NCBI GenBank assembly: GCA_018524725.1 | Contig: JAEUWP010000207.1 | Coordinates: 372,001-436,000 of the forward strand | Source: Podaxis mareebaensis | Taxonomy: Eukaryota > Basidiomycota > Agaricomycetes > Agaricales > Agaricaceae | Length of the DNA stretch: 64,000 bases | Reading direction: 5' to 3' | Shown here: positions 1 through 10,260 of the stretch, piece after piece | How positions within the stretch are numbered: position 1 is the stretch's first letter | Layout: each line of letters begins with the position of its first letter | Translations under genes and position numbers: made by a program | Notes under the pieces: model-generated | The model's input: only the letters and a program-made list of their open reading frames with translations | Databases searched by the model: none | What the model was told of the DNA's origin: nothing

Positions 1-730
1 GGATGAGGTAGGCGACCTGGCGTGGTTGTTCGGAATTATGTGGACGTTTCCTTTGCGCATGGCCTGCTCAAAGAGATCTTCCGCCTCTTCTCGTGAAGAG
101 GCGCCTTGCCAAACACATTCTCGTTTATTTTTCACATGAGGTGCGACATTCGTCCTGCGAGAGGCATTGGTAAGCCATGAACAGCCGGGTCCAAGGAACG
201 AAGAAAACACACCAATGGTCATAAAATACACCGACCTCGAACCCCGCTGTGACAACATAGTATCTTTTCACCATTAGAACTAGACCCAGTTACTCTGTTG
301 GTGGGCGTGAGGAAAAGCTGTGGGAGTGGGGTAGGGATCATTCCCCTACACGTCGTGCCATAAATATGCTCCTGGCGCCCTGGATTTCGCAGAATCGGGG
401 AGCCGTTACGTCGTCACGGAACCGGATATGGATGACTCCTCTACTTGTAAGTGTTTGTGCATTAATGTCTGGAAAACATTCTTCTCGAACAAACCAGCCC
501 AATCCCCAGACAGAGCGCCGCGTCACAACATTATCATTACTTCCAACAGCTATTGTATATTCTAGATCAAGGAGCTGTCTTAACGAGAGGAAATATCGAG
601 CCTCGTTGAGACGTGTTGAGGCAAGGGTATCCCATATTGGCTCATGCTTAAAGTCTATGTAATATCAAAGGGCAATATCTCGGTCGACGAAGGTAGTCTC
701 GGGTACGAAGCAGTGCTCATACGGCAACAT
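1..730 (-). CDS. Unrecognised protein, partial, runs off the left edge
   Basis: A minus-strand reading frame is open from 664 down to 338 and reads like real protein (for example WDTLASTRLNEARYF, then VWGLGWFVREECF and TAPRFCEIQGARS). The same frame upstream has an ATG at 730 but a TGA at 667-665. A 60-nt GT..AG intron (706-647, phase 0) would remove that stop, giving MLPYEHCF joined to HEPIWDT. A second likely intron runs from 351 or 349 to 247, with branch site TTCTAAT near 280, after which an open frame (ending with SREEAEDLFEQAMRKGN) continues past base 1. The two donor choices put exon 3 in different frames, one of which stops soon. The ATG at 730 lies inside the ATG27 coding end, a 14-nt same-strand overlap that is unusual. 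No family was recognised. It may be a gene with a misjudged start or a decaying one. Confidence 0.4.
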
Positions 731-1827
731 AACCGCCTCTTGATGATCGTCGTGGGTGCACGGATGTACAGAGATGGGAGATGACGTCCTTGAGCATATA
801 GGGAACCTCCTGCCAAAAATCTCGGTGCCTGGAGAGATACTCAGAAATGTCGCCTGTCAACCAAAAGGCATAAACGTACGGAATCAGATCCATCCCTCTT
901 GCGCCGTACGTCGAGTAGTTATAATAGGCTCCCAAACCGAAATAAGCGATAAAGGCCAGCAGAATCCTGCACGAGAATGGCATGAAAATGAGACCTTAGG
1001 TAAAGAGTCCGAGTACTTACACTAGGAAGAACCATCCAATCCCACTGCCAACGTTCTCGTCCTTGGAACCACCATCATTGTTTCCCCCGTCATCTTTCGG
1101 GGGCTCATGGCCGCGCTCGGTAGGACATCCGGCAGGCGCAGACCATTCGAGCTTCAACAGCGAACCATCATAGGAGACGAACTTTGGATCAGATGTCGAA
1201 TCTGGATCACAACGGATGGTGATGCTCATCGACTGGGTGACTCGTGTGGAATTGGAAGGATGTGGATAGGGAGGACCGTGGAATAAAAGGGAGACATATT
1301 TTGAATCTATATTCAATAAACTCGTTTTTAATACACACACGCACACAAGACCTGGGAAGGGAAGACCGACCAGACACGTCCGCAGTATCGGTGTGTTCTG
1401 AAGCCGCGTTAACAAGCGGAATAACTGAGACTACACGATCAGGTTCTCCCGTCTTCTTGTTCACCCTCGTCAGACAAGCGCGAGTCCCTTTAGGACACTG
1501 GAGAGATGCTGTTGAGTTTGTGGTCAGATGCCCCAAGTATTGCTGACCTCTCACCTGGTCGTCATCTGCAACACCTTCCAGAGGTTTGAGATCCGCGCAA
1601 AGATTGAATCTTAGCGAGTCGATCATTTTAGTTGGAGGTGAATCCCTCGTCTCGTTCAGAGTGTGTTCGCCTGCAAGCTTCGTCAAGTCGAATGCCGCAC
1701 CAGAAACGGTGACATGACAATCGAATCCTGCCGCTTGTTCGTCTGCTAGAGTTCGGCTGGAGAAGAGAAGCAAGGTGAGAAAGATTGTTAGAAGAGGTGA
1801 ATGTCGGTATGGAATCCAGTGAAGCAT
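717..1827 (-). CDS. ATG27: Autophagy-related protein Atg27, type I membrane protein
   Basis: Atg27 is a single-pass cargo-receptor-like protein that cycles between the trans-Golgi, endosomes and vacuole and helps Atg9 vesicle supply in autophagy. The start MLHWIPYRHS is followed by a hydrophobic signal peptide. The lumenal part has the conserved FDCHVTVSGAAFDLTKL opening and paired cysteines (NLCADL, RACLTR, IRCDP, PAGCP) expected for the mannose-6-phosphate-receptor-like fold. A second block begins YVSLLFHGPPYPHP. A glycine- and aspartate-rich linker leads into the membrane helix (FFLV then ILLAFIAYFGLGAYYNY), split by an intron near 1010. The protein ends in YVAV, matching the C-terminal tyrosine sorting signal (YSAV in yeast). 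At least three exons. I chose the ATG at 1827 because the signal peptide follows it directly; the longer upstream reading has no hydrophobic start. Confidence 0.9.
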
Positions 1828-1991
1828 TGGAAGAGTGGCAAGGGTAGAGCAAGAGTCGCGTCGAGTACAGGGCAAAGCACGGTCCGCACGGATGTTAATG
1901 ACCTCAGTCCTCAGGCCTCAGTCACGCTCACGTGGCACTGCACATACAATCAATCTTGTTATCACTACTGCTTCGCCTCCTACTGCTACAA

Positions 1992-4449
1992 TCAAGTCAA
2001 ATTTCTTCTTAATACATAGTCTCCTCCACTCAGCTCAGTACTTCCCCCAGCTTTCGTCTCACCATTCACCGTCATCTGGCCAGAACCAGGCAAAGTCACA
2101 GTGCCTGACGTTCCCTCGGGTGTCGAAATCCTCACCGTCAAAACATTCCTCTCGATGCTCCACTTTACTCCAAACCAGCCAAGCCCAGTCTCCAGGCCGC
2201 CTTCAGCGGACTGTAACCCGCTTAAAACAGGCGTGATACTCCACGTTTGACCCTGAGGCGACTTGATGCCTATGCCCAAGACATGGAACGTCAGCGCCGG
2301 TGTTGGTCCTGTCGCCCATCCGTGACTGTGACTGGTGTACGAATGGTCGAAGTTATAACCAGCAGCTGAACGGTACCTGCAAAAAAAATCTTCAGTTGGA
2401 CAAAAAAGCCTTACATCAAGACCAACTTACCCTAGTGAACCGTTCGCAGTGAATCCCTCCAACAAGGTAGACTGGACCGATAAGTTGGTGTACAACATGT
2501 ATCCCCACTACAGCGCCTAATTCAGCAACTTTATGAGGGTTCTGATGTGTTTCTTACCTCTGTTGAGAGAGGATGGTTTTGTGAGTATCCCGTTTAACAC
2601 GTATAATGCGTCCTTCTCACCTTTATGCAATATATCGATTGCTCTTTCCCCTTCTCCTGCGATGAAATGCGCTTGAACCTGGACCCTCAATTAGATATGC
2701 TCACCTTGACGAAGATACTCTTACCTCGAATCCGCCGACAAACGGAATTATTGTGTCATTGAGCTCAGGATTAAGCGGACCAATATCCGTCCAGAATTGT
2801 GTCAGCCCCAGGCTCACCGCCTTGTTCTGTTCCTGCGTCTGCGTTACATTAAACAAGATAGCAAGGGCATTCCCATCCTGAGGGTGCATGCTCGTCAATT
2901 CATTGTCACGGTACATGCCCGCTTCTTCGTCCCACAACAAATCATTAATAGCCTTCTTTAGAGCGGTCGCGTTCGCCGCATATGCACTAGAAAGGTCGTT
3001 GTCTCCTAAGTTGCTGGCCAGTTCAGACCCAGTTACAAGAGCCTGCTCCAAATGCTCAAGACTTGGCTAGTAAATGACCACCACCAAACGTACCCTATAG
3101 AGCAACACGTTTGCTGCGGAATTGTGCCCCTGTCCTCCATCTCTTCCCCAGTCATTGGAAAACGCTTGCGGAACATTCATCAAGCCGGTCTCATCGACCT
3201 GGCTTTCCAAGAACGCGACAGCCCTCGTATAATTTGCCCAAACGGTTCGGACAAAGTCCAAATCTCCCGTATACAGCCAGACGTTGTGTGTCCCTATTAG
3301 GGACCAAGCGATATAGGTGTCGCTGCCTTTCGCGTTGATCGGCGGACCAGAATATTGTAGGGAACCTGTCGCGGGATCCTGTGTGGAGAACATGACGAGC
3401 AAAGCATTCTTGCTTGGAAGGATGTCATTAAGGGCAACCAGCTCTGTGTGGCTCGATATTCCCATATCCCCTGGCAGAATGTGTTCAAAACCTTGACCCA
3501 TACTCGATCAGACTGACTAACCTGGCCATATGTTTCTACAGACACGCTGTCAACACCTCAGTTTCGAAGATATGAGAGTAACCCACCGGTCACGTTTTGC
3601 ACCGTCGACCAAGATCGGCCCTTCGACTGGACCTCCGGTGGCGTTATTAGCCCAACCTATGTTTTAGGTCAGCCGCGCTCCTGTCTTAATACCAAACCAA
3701 CTCCCACCATGCGGCCTTGGACAAGGCTGCTGCCGAGCCTGATGCACGTCAAGCGTATTTGTCTGGACCGTATATGCTCCTGCGTACCACAACTTTGTTA
3801 AAAAGTCGGGATCATGGAAATTTGGGTCATGCGTGAAGAAGTATCCCGTGTATGCTCGTAAATCGTCCCAATGGGGCATAAACGTGTTCTGGACTCCGAC
3901 GTCTGTAATGCCTACTGGGGCGTCGGAGTTGCTGACAATGGTCATGAAACGGAAGCCACCGCGCTGCTGGCCGACTGTTTGCATGAACTTGCCTTGCTGG
4001 AGCGGGATTGGGAGGGACTGGACACCGTCGCTATCCATTGTAGGTACGGTGCGGCATGAGTCGTCAGAGTTGAAAGGGCTGATGAATTCGGCTGATTCAG
4101 TGAAAGAGAGGGAGACGCGAGAGTCTGGGGTGGAATGGGCGACTGTCAAGAAGACGCGACCTCCAACCTAGGAATGTGTTGGTGAGCTAGACACATGTTT
4201 GTACATATTCGTTACCTCTTGACCGAAGTCAACGACAACAAAACTTCCGTTTCCATTCAACACTGCTGTTCCCATTGACGAATCCACGAGGGCCTTCGCA
4301 TTCTGGACATCGCCCTGGAGGGAGTGAATTCTGGTCGGACGACTTGTCCTACTCTTAGGCGCGAAGTTGAACTTGTCCCAAGGCCCATGAGGAGCCAATG
4401 CTACCACCTGTAGCGCAATGAACGATAATGTCGCTAGTAGCGTAAGCAT
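1992..4449 (-). CDS. Secreted alpha-L-rhamnosidase, glycoside hydrolase family 78
   Basis: Predicted to release terminal rhamnose from plant polysaccharides or glycosides outside the cell. The protein starts MLTLLATLSFIALQVVALA, a signal peptide, followed by the family-typical PHGPWDKFNFAPKSRTSRP. Exon 1 is 4449-4216 and exon 2 begins at 4167. The middle exons carry an (alpha/alpha)6 barrel with the blocks YTGYFFTHDPNFHDPDFL, SNDWGRDGGQGHNSA and NALAILFNVTQTQEQNK; the C-terminal beta domain has SHGWATGPTPALTFHVLG and STPEGTSGTVTLPGSGQM. About eight exons; all recognisable family blocks are present in order, so the gene looks intact. A broken paralog lies just upstream (4887-5673). Substrate specificity cannot be read from sequence. 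Known: GH78 enzymes are inverting rhamnosidases; inferred: a plant-cell-wall or flavonoid-glycoside role. Confidence 0.88.
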
Positions 4450-4544
4450 CTTTGTGTTCTGTCATGCATGACGAATTCTGGCAGTTTATAATCGACTTGC
4501 TGGACATTGTACCTCACGGTGCGGCTTCCGGAAGACACTTGGGC

Positions 4545-4630
4545 TCCATCACATGAGTTGAGAGAGAAGGCATTCAAGTCCGTCCCAGCAGTTGAGAAGA
4601 CACTTAGGGGCCAATCACATGAGTTGAGGG
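4545..4630. repeat. Two copies of a 15-bp direct repeat upstream of the rhamnosidase
   Basis: ATCACATGAGTTGAG occurs at about 4549-4563 and again at about 4614-4628, 65 bp apart, in the promoter region of the rhamnosidase gene (start 4449). Flanking bases (AGAGAG or GGGAGG) also resemble each other. The rest of 4450-4886 shows no coding signal. The repeat could be a duplicated regulator site (it contains CATGAG) or a simple local duplication. Confidence 0.5.
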
Positions 4631-4886
4631 AGGAGTACATTATTCATATACTTGAAGCTGGACCCAAAAAATAGGCCCTAATTTCTCATGAACGAGACAC
4701 GAGGCAGGTCCATCGTTCTCTGCTTCTCTTCGTTTGGATGTACGTGCGAAATCCGAACAAGACTGATGTTTCGTGAGCAGTGTGGAATAACCGAGAAGAC
4801 AGCCAGCAAATGTAAATCAATGGAAGGTGTCATGCCTAACGTCCTTCGTCCCAAACTTGAAGAACGGTGCATACAACAAATCAGGA

Positions 4887-5673
4887 TTAGCCCTTCGTCA
4901 GCACATGATCTCCATCCAGTCCGATTCCTTCACCCACCTCTGCGATACCCCCAATCAGTTTGGACAGGTCCTGATCCGGGCAAATCCGTAGTACCAGAGG
5001 TACCTCTAGGTGTCGAAGTCTCCACCCCAGCTGCCCTCTCCACAGTCCACCCGACGCCAAACCAACCCAAACCAGTTTCAGGGTAGCCTTAAGACCACTA
5101 AGGACCGGAGCGGTGTTCCATGTCTGCCCAAGGAGGGAGGCGAGTGTTATGTTGAGGATGTGAAAAGTAAGTGCGGCTATGGACTAAGTCTGTGGCCGGT
5201 ATCGCATTAATCAAAGTTATAACCTGCCGTGCCTCGATGGAGGTCCAGAATACTGTAGAGCACCCGTAATCTGCATGAACCGTAGAGCTCTTGGTTAATG
5301 AACTGGAGCGATCTGTTGTGAGAGAGGGAAAAAGAGTCGGGTCAAGCCTGGAGCAAGCGATCGTCAAGAAGACATATCGAGTTAAGCTTCTGCTTCTAAG
5401 TTCTACCCATTAATGTGGTCGTATCTCTTGGCCAAAATTCAGGACGGCGAAGAACCAATTTCCGGATAATGTGGTAGCACCCGATGTTTTGGCCAATTCG
5501 AAGAGATGTTGCTGGTTCAGAACGTTGCCTCGAGGTGTGTGAATACTGTTCGGCCGACTGCTTTTATCCGTAGGAGCGAGATTAAACTCGTCCCAAGGCC
5601 CATGGAGCGCATAGCCAGAACAAAGAGACTCGGGCACAAGGGAGAGGAGTATACCGTGATAAATCTTGTACAT
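4887..5673 (-). pseudogene. Collapsed GH78 alpha-L-rhamnosidase paralog
   Basis: This is a shrunken copy of the neighbouring rhamnosidase. From 5673 it encodes a leader and ALHGPWDEFNLAP..SSRPNSIHTPRGNV, parallel to exon 1 of the intact gene, up to NFGQE. It then has VFLTIACSRLDPTLFPSL (parallel to VFLTVAHSTPDSRVSLS), a short TGALQYSGPPS island, and then jumps to TAGYNFD, a stop codon, HILNI, GQTWNTAPVLSGL, ETGLGWFGVGWTVE and STPRGTSGTTDLPGSG, parallel to the last exon. Roughly two thirds of the catalytic barrel is missing and the remaining pieces are in different frames with internal stops. The order and strand match the intact gene, so it arose by tandem duplication followed by several internal deletions. 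It cannot make an active enzyme. Confidence 0.85.
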
Positions 5674-6019
5674 GATTAAGATTTTGTTCGGCGACCATTG
5701 GTTCTGCACATTCATCACCCTGGAAGACCAGTAACATGAATTGCGCACAATATATCTCTGCTAAAGATACTCACCCCCCCCCCTCCTCATTCGTAGGAAC
5801 GTGGATGTCTCCATCTTTCCTGTCCATGGAATACATCGACTGAAGAGAGTATCTTCAACCAGGGTTTCCCACTCTCGGACCAAGGCTGGACTAAATGAAG
5901 GCACGTGCTACTAACTGAGCAAACGCGCGTACGCGCCTCATTAATTAGAGCTTGCCCAGCTACCACATTGTCATCCCACTTTCCTTGCCCTCTCGACAGC
6001 TTATTCGACAATCCTCGCT
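5674..6019. promoter_or_regulatory. Divergent spacer before the Josephin gene
   Basis: This 346-bp stretch separates the minus-strand pseudogene from the plus-strand deubiquitinase. It holds a C8 homopolymer near 5775 and a pyrimidine-rich run just before the ATG at 6020, common in basidiomycete core promoters. No TATA box or coding frame was seen. Confidence 0.4.
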
Positions 6020-8016
6020 ATGGCCGGACTCGAAGGGCTTGCTTCCATAATCTATCACGAGAAACAACAGTCAGGATCAATGCTCTGTGCCCAGCATGCA
6101 TTAAATTCTCTTCTTCGTTCGTTGGTTCATCCAGATAATCATGCAATTGGACTGATTGATATTTTCTTTCTGAAATTTGCAGAAGGTCCCTATGTATGTA
6201 TGGTCTTTCGAATTTCAGTGTTTTTGTCTAACTGCGCGCCCGTTGCTTTCAAGTACACTGCACCTGATCTCTCAGAGATTGCTCGAAACTTGGATGTGTT
6301 GGAAGCACAATACAATACCGACAGTGAACAGGGCGAAAGTAAGAACATGGACGACACCGGTACGTACACCGCCTGGAATTGTTCGCGGCTTTCATGAATA
6401 ACTCTTCCAGGATTCTTCTCCGTGCAAGTAATAGAGGAGGCAATAAGGCTCTGGGGCCTCAAGTGAGATACCCTTTCATCGACAAATGCTGTATCTCTTA
6501 CCTACAGCACCAGTTTGGTGAGATGGCGCAGTAATGCTATGCGTCCTTATCAAGATCATCCACAGTATGTCTTTGTTGTTGTTGCTCATTAACTCGATAG
6601 GCGCTGAGGACTCTTCACAGCACGCAACTAGCCTTCATCTTGAACTTTCAACAGCATTGGTTCACCCTGCGCCGCTTCGGACCTGCTTCTGCCAATATTG
6701 ACGACGATGCGGGCCAAGGGCACTGGTTCAACCTCAACTCATTCTTGCCAGCTCCCGAATGGGTCGGAAAGTTATATCTTGGGATGGTGTTACAACAAGC
6801 AGAGACCGAGGGTGAGTATATCCATCGGGCGGTGCGAACTCATAGCTAACCAGGAATATTAGGATACTCTGTTTTCGTTGTGACGCAAGCCGATCCTTCG
6901 AAGCCCCTTGCACTCGCGCGAACTGAGGCAGACACTATCGCCGCTACACTACCAGAACCCTCATCCGCCAGTCAATCAAGTGTCTACAACGCGACAAAGC
7001 GTAACCCTGATACTTCTGGAGCCCCTGCGAAGACATCAGCGAATGAACGTTCACCGGATTCTACAGATGATTTCGATTCGGTGGAAGGTATCGAGGATGA
7101 AGATTATGAGCTTCAAGCTGCCCTTCAGGCTTCCCTAACAAGTCAAGATGGTTATAGCTCCCATCGCTACGACTCTACATCCTCAAATCTTCCTACTATC
7201 CCCCCTGCCCTTGTCGACGCCGCATCATCGTCTCGGACATATTCCAACACAGCAAGCAGGTCAGTGTCAACGAATTCCAGCAGTCAGTCTCCGCAACCGT
7301 TGAATATACCCGGCCATGCGGATTTGGACCCTGTTACTGCCAGTATGGAGCGCAATCGGGTGCTCTTGCAACGGATGCGAGAGCAGCAGGAGTTGGCACA
7401 GAGGGAACTATGGTCAGCAAATGAGTTGACGCCTGAAGAACGAGCAGCACAGGAGGCGAGGCTACAGGCAAGGAGGCAGGAAGAGGAGCAGGAAGAGGAA
7501 GAGCTAAGAAAGGCCATTGCTGAGAGCGAGGCGATGGCAAGGGAGTGGGATGAGCAGCAGAGGGGCCGATCCAATTCGGATAAACCTCCATCTGCCGATG
7601 GAAATGTTGCTGGATCAGCTTCGCTCAGTCACTTGGGAGAGGAGCACCGCAACTACGACGACGAAGATGCGGAGCTTCAAGCAGCCCTCAAAGCCTCTCT
7701 GGAAAATGTCCCTCCCGGATGGCAACATTCAGAACTCCCATCGCCTCCTGCACCTAGACACCCACCATCCTCAAACCCTCCTCGTGGAAGTGCCCCAGAC
7801 GCGGAAGGTTCAGGGGTCGCGGGCAAGAGGAGTGAGAAGGATACTCAGAAAAGCATGGATGTGGACGAAGATGGGGAGTGGCACTCAGAATCAGAGGCTT
7901 CTGATAATGATGCCGATGTTTCAGCAAGGGACGGCGCCCCTGCACTAGAAGAGCAGAATGCACCTCCAAGTCTGGATGAGATCAGGAAGGCACGCCTTGC
8001 ACGGTTTGGTTTGTGA
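6020..8016 (+). CDS. ATXN3: Ataxin-3-like Josephin deubiquitinase with UIMs
   Basis: A cysteine protease that trims ubiquitin chains, expected in nucleus and cytosol. Exon 1 starts MAGLEGLASIIYHEKQQSG, giving the Josephin opening; the catalytic cysteine is in SMLCAQHALNSLL. Later exons give APDLSEIARNLDVLE, VIEEAIRLWGL, the catalytic-histidine block QQHWFTLRRFG and the asparagine block GHWFNLNSFLPAPEW, so the triad is complete. The long last exon (about 6863-8016) is low complexity and carries ubiquitin-interacting motifs: EDYELQAALQASL, a looser EEELRKAIAESEAM in an acidic coiled coil, and EDAELQAALKASLE. This is the ataxin-3 architecture. There is no polyglutamine tract. The C-terminus ends ARLARFGL-like, as in other fungal members. 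About six introns lie before 6870; their borders were not all fixed. Confidence 0.9.
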
Positions 8017-8290
8017 TTTGGACTAGAAGTTGTTGAAAAGCTGTGATAGTATATTTGGCGCTATGAGTGTAATTTTAACCCCTCGACGGCTTATGGAGTC
8101 AATAATGCGCATGCCGTACAACATTTGATCCTGAGGGCAAGAATAACTACGAGTGTTTTACATGGTGTGGTCAAGGGCTTAAAATGCACTTCATGATTTA
8201 TGGGTATGTCTGTCTACCCGGATAGTGTGAGTGAGTGAGCATGTGTGTGGTCCCGGTGTGCTGACTAAAGTGGTACATACCGACCAGTGA
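8017..8290. other. 3' flank of the Josephin gene, no gene seen
   Basis: This stretch contains AT-rich sequence suited to mRNA 3'-end formation and a GTGAGTGAGTGAG-like short repeat near 8227-8238. Nothing else was recognised. Confidence 0.4.
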
Positions 8291-10260
8291 GTGACCACAC
8301 AAGAGCCACGGCCCCAATCATCTCGTCCACTCATGCAGTCGCTTTTATCCTCAGCGGAAACCCAGAAGCGCTCCCGCTCAGACGCCTCCTTTCTGAAGCC
8401 GTCCGATGTCCCACAAAAAAATCCGCTGCCAGGTTCTTTGGTAGAGGCTGCGACTGAGGTTAAAGAATTTGGTCGAGCCATTAAAGAATCAATTTACTTG
8501 CTTGCTACGGAGAAGATGGCGGAGGAAGGGGACGCTATTATTCAACCCATCTAGCATTGGGTTGCAGTCGCCCGCCACGTACGCATTGCCGGGCTTGCAC
8601 GGAAGCCATCCCAACCCAAGACACCCTTTCCCCACTTCTTGCCAGGTTGGTTGTATTCTCATCTCTCAACGAGCTTAAGCTCGTCACACATCCAGGCCAC
8701 TATCATCACTCCAATTTCAAATGCGATATATTGAAGCGGGCTTTCCAGAAGTGGGTGTTGGAGTCAAGCCTGTCTTCGATCAGCCCTTCGAAGGATGTTA
8801 GACGGGATGAATATCAACAGCATAAAGAGACTCGTGTGATCCGCTATCGTCCCTCAGCCGCCAACGGCATACGTCTAGTGCCACTACATGAAGTCTTCAA
8901 GAGTCTATGCTGATCCAGACCGGTACAGCGCTTCCTGCGGATACCGAACTCCTCTACCTTGTTCAGGATGCGGCGAGGGATCTCTCGAGAGCAATGGGGG
9001 TCTGTTTCTCGCCGGAGCGCTAGAGAGAATGGGAGGGTGTTTGTGCTTCGGAAAGCCGTTGGGTCATTCCTGGGTCCTTTCGCACCAGAGTATTCCATAG
9101 CACCTCGGCTGTCCCAGTTAAGGGCTGACGGCGCCCGGTTTCCTAACGGCTACAAACCTGATGATGACTTGACAACTCCTATTGCCTTTCTCGAAGTGAA
9201 GTCCGAGTCCGGTCCTGCGGGTGACCCCTACATGTGGCTGGTGCGAACCTATTAGCTTGCAGTCAAGGAACTTCAGCCCAGGACAACGAAGCAGCATGTG
9301 CCGTCCTGAGTGAAGGTGTGTTAACGTTTTTGGTCACCCTCGCCAGTGTGCTCACTCCTTTGTTGGCCTTTGCCCTGACTCACCATTTCGCATATCATAG
9401 GAGTTGATTTTATGGTCTCAGGTGGCTTTTTTCGTGGCAAGGACATACTTTTTGAGCCTCTTTCGCCAAAACTGCAACTTATGGTAGAAAATACAACTTT
9501 AACTGGGCAGCATGGAACACCGGTACGAACACTCTTCGCGCTCGCCACGGCCATGCACCCTCTGAAATGTCAAGTCGAGTGGACTTTGTTCTTTCTCTAG
9601 ACAATCTTTGCCTCGCTAACTGCACTTTAGACAATTCAGTCAGCAAGTGTGAAACTCTTTCTCGCCGTTTACAGCTCGCATATGCACCTCTTGGAAACGA
9701 TACCCCATCCAGCACGCGGAGAGCGAAGTTGACGTACAGCTCATGTTCATGGGCAGGCTTCATTTCTCTCCGCTTCCTCCTCTCAGCCATCCTGGAAGAC
9801 TCTCAGGAGGTGCTCGCCAAACTGGTTGAGGACCGCTGTGGAGAGTGTGTTCGCCGACTCCTTGTTGCAAAAGAGCTGGCACCTCAGCTACTAGCTCACT
9901 CAAAACCTGGGCACCTTCCAGGCGCATATACGATGGAATATCTTCAAGGTCAGCTGGTTTATTCTAGACAGCGACCACTCCGTCAAGTGGAATGAAGAGC
10001 TGGTTTCCTCCACTAGGTAGAAGTTGCATGCAGTTCTCCGCCTCTTGAGGCAGCATAGAAAAATTCGCGGTGCTTTGCGACTCGCAAACATCACGGTGAA
10101 AATAATACTCGAGTATATGCCTCGGGACTAGAAATGCGGGTGGTTGGCTATGATCGGGCCGGTGATGCTGGCGGAACCACCTATCTCGATAGTCTGAATC
10201 CACACATAGGAGGTATGGCGATGATGTGCAATGAACTTTCTGATTCACAGTTCTTACGAA
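8291..10260 (+). pseudogene. Decayed protein-kinase-like gene of an agaricomycete-expanded family
   Basis: A plus-strand gene broken in many places. Recognisable islands, in order but in different frames, are LVPLHEVFKSL then LIQTGTALPADTELLYLVQD (around 8860-8970), TPIAFLEVKSESGPAGDPYM (about 9175-9235), GGFFRGKDILFEPLSPKLQL (about 9420-9480), VLAKLVEDRCGECVRRLL with APQLLAHSKPGHLPGAYTME (about 9810-9935), WNEELVSSTR, LRLANITVKI (about 10055-10095) and YDRAGDAGGTTYLDSLNP (about 10155-10205). From memory of the family this looks like an expanded mushroom protein whose C-terminal half is a protein-kinase fold. The expected HGD-type catalytic loop before LRLANI reads RGA, and the DFD-like metal motif reads GYD, so even the kinase signature is mutated. 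Many stop codons separate the islands. The 5' limit is uncertain; 8291-8553 is an open frame that may or may not belong. Confidence 0.65.

Noticed and set aside
665..667. In-frame TGA read as selenocysteine
   Set aside because: Most fungi, including mushrooms studied, lack the selenocysteine machinery, no SECIS-like hairpin was seen, and a phase-0 intron can remove the codon.
9964..10248. 94-codon minus-strand frame over the kinase remnant
   Set aside because: The plus strand here carries clear kinase-like islands (LRLANI, AGDAG), so the minus frame is a shadow.
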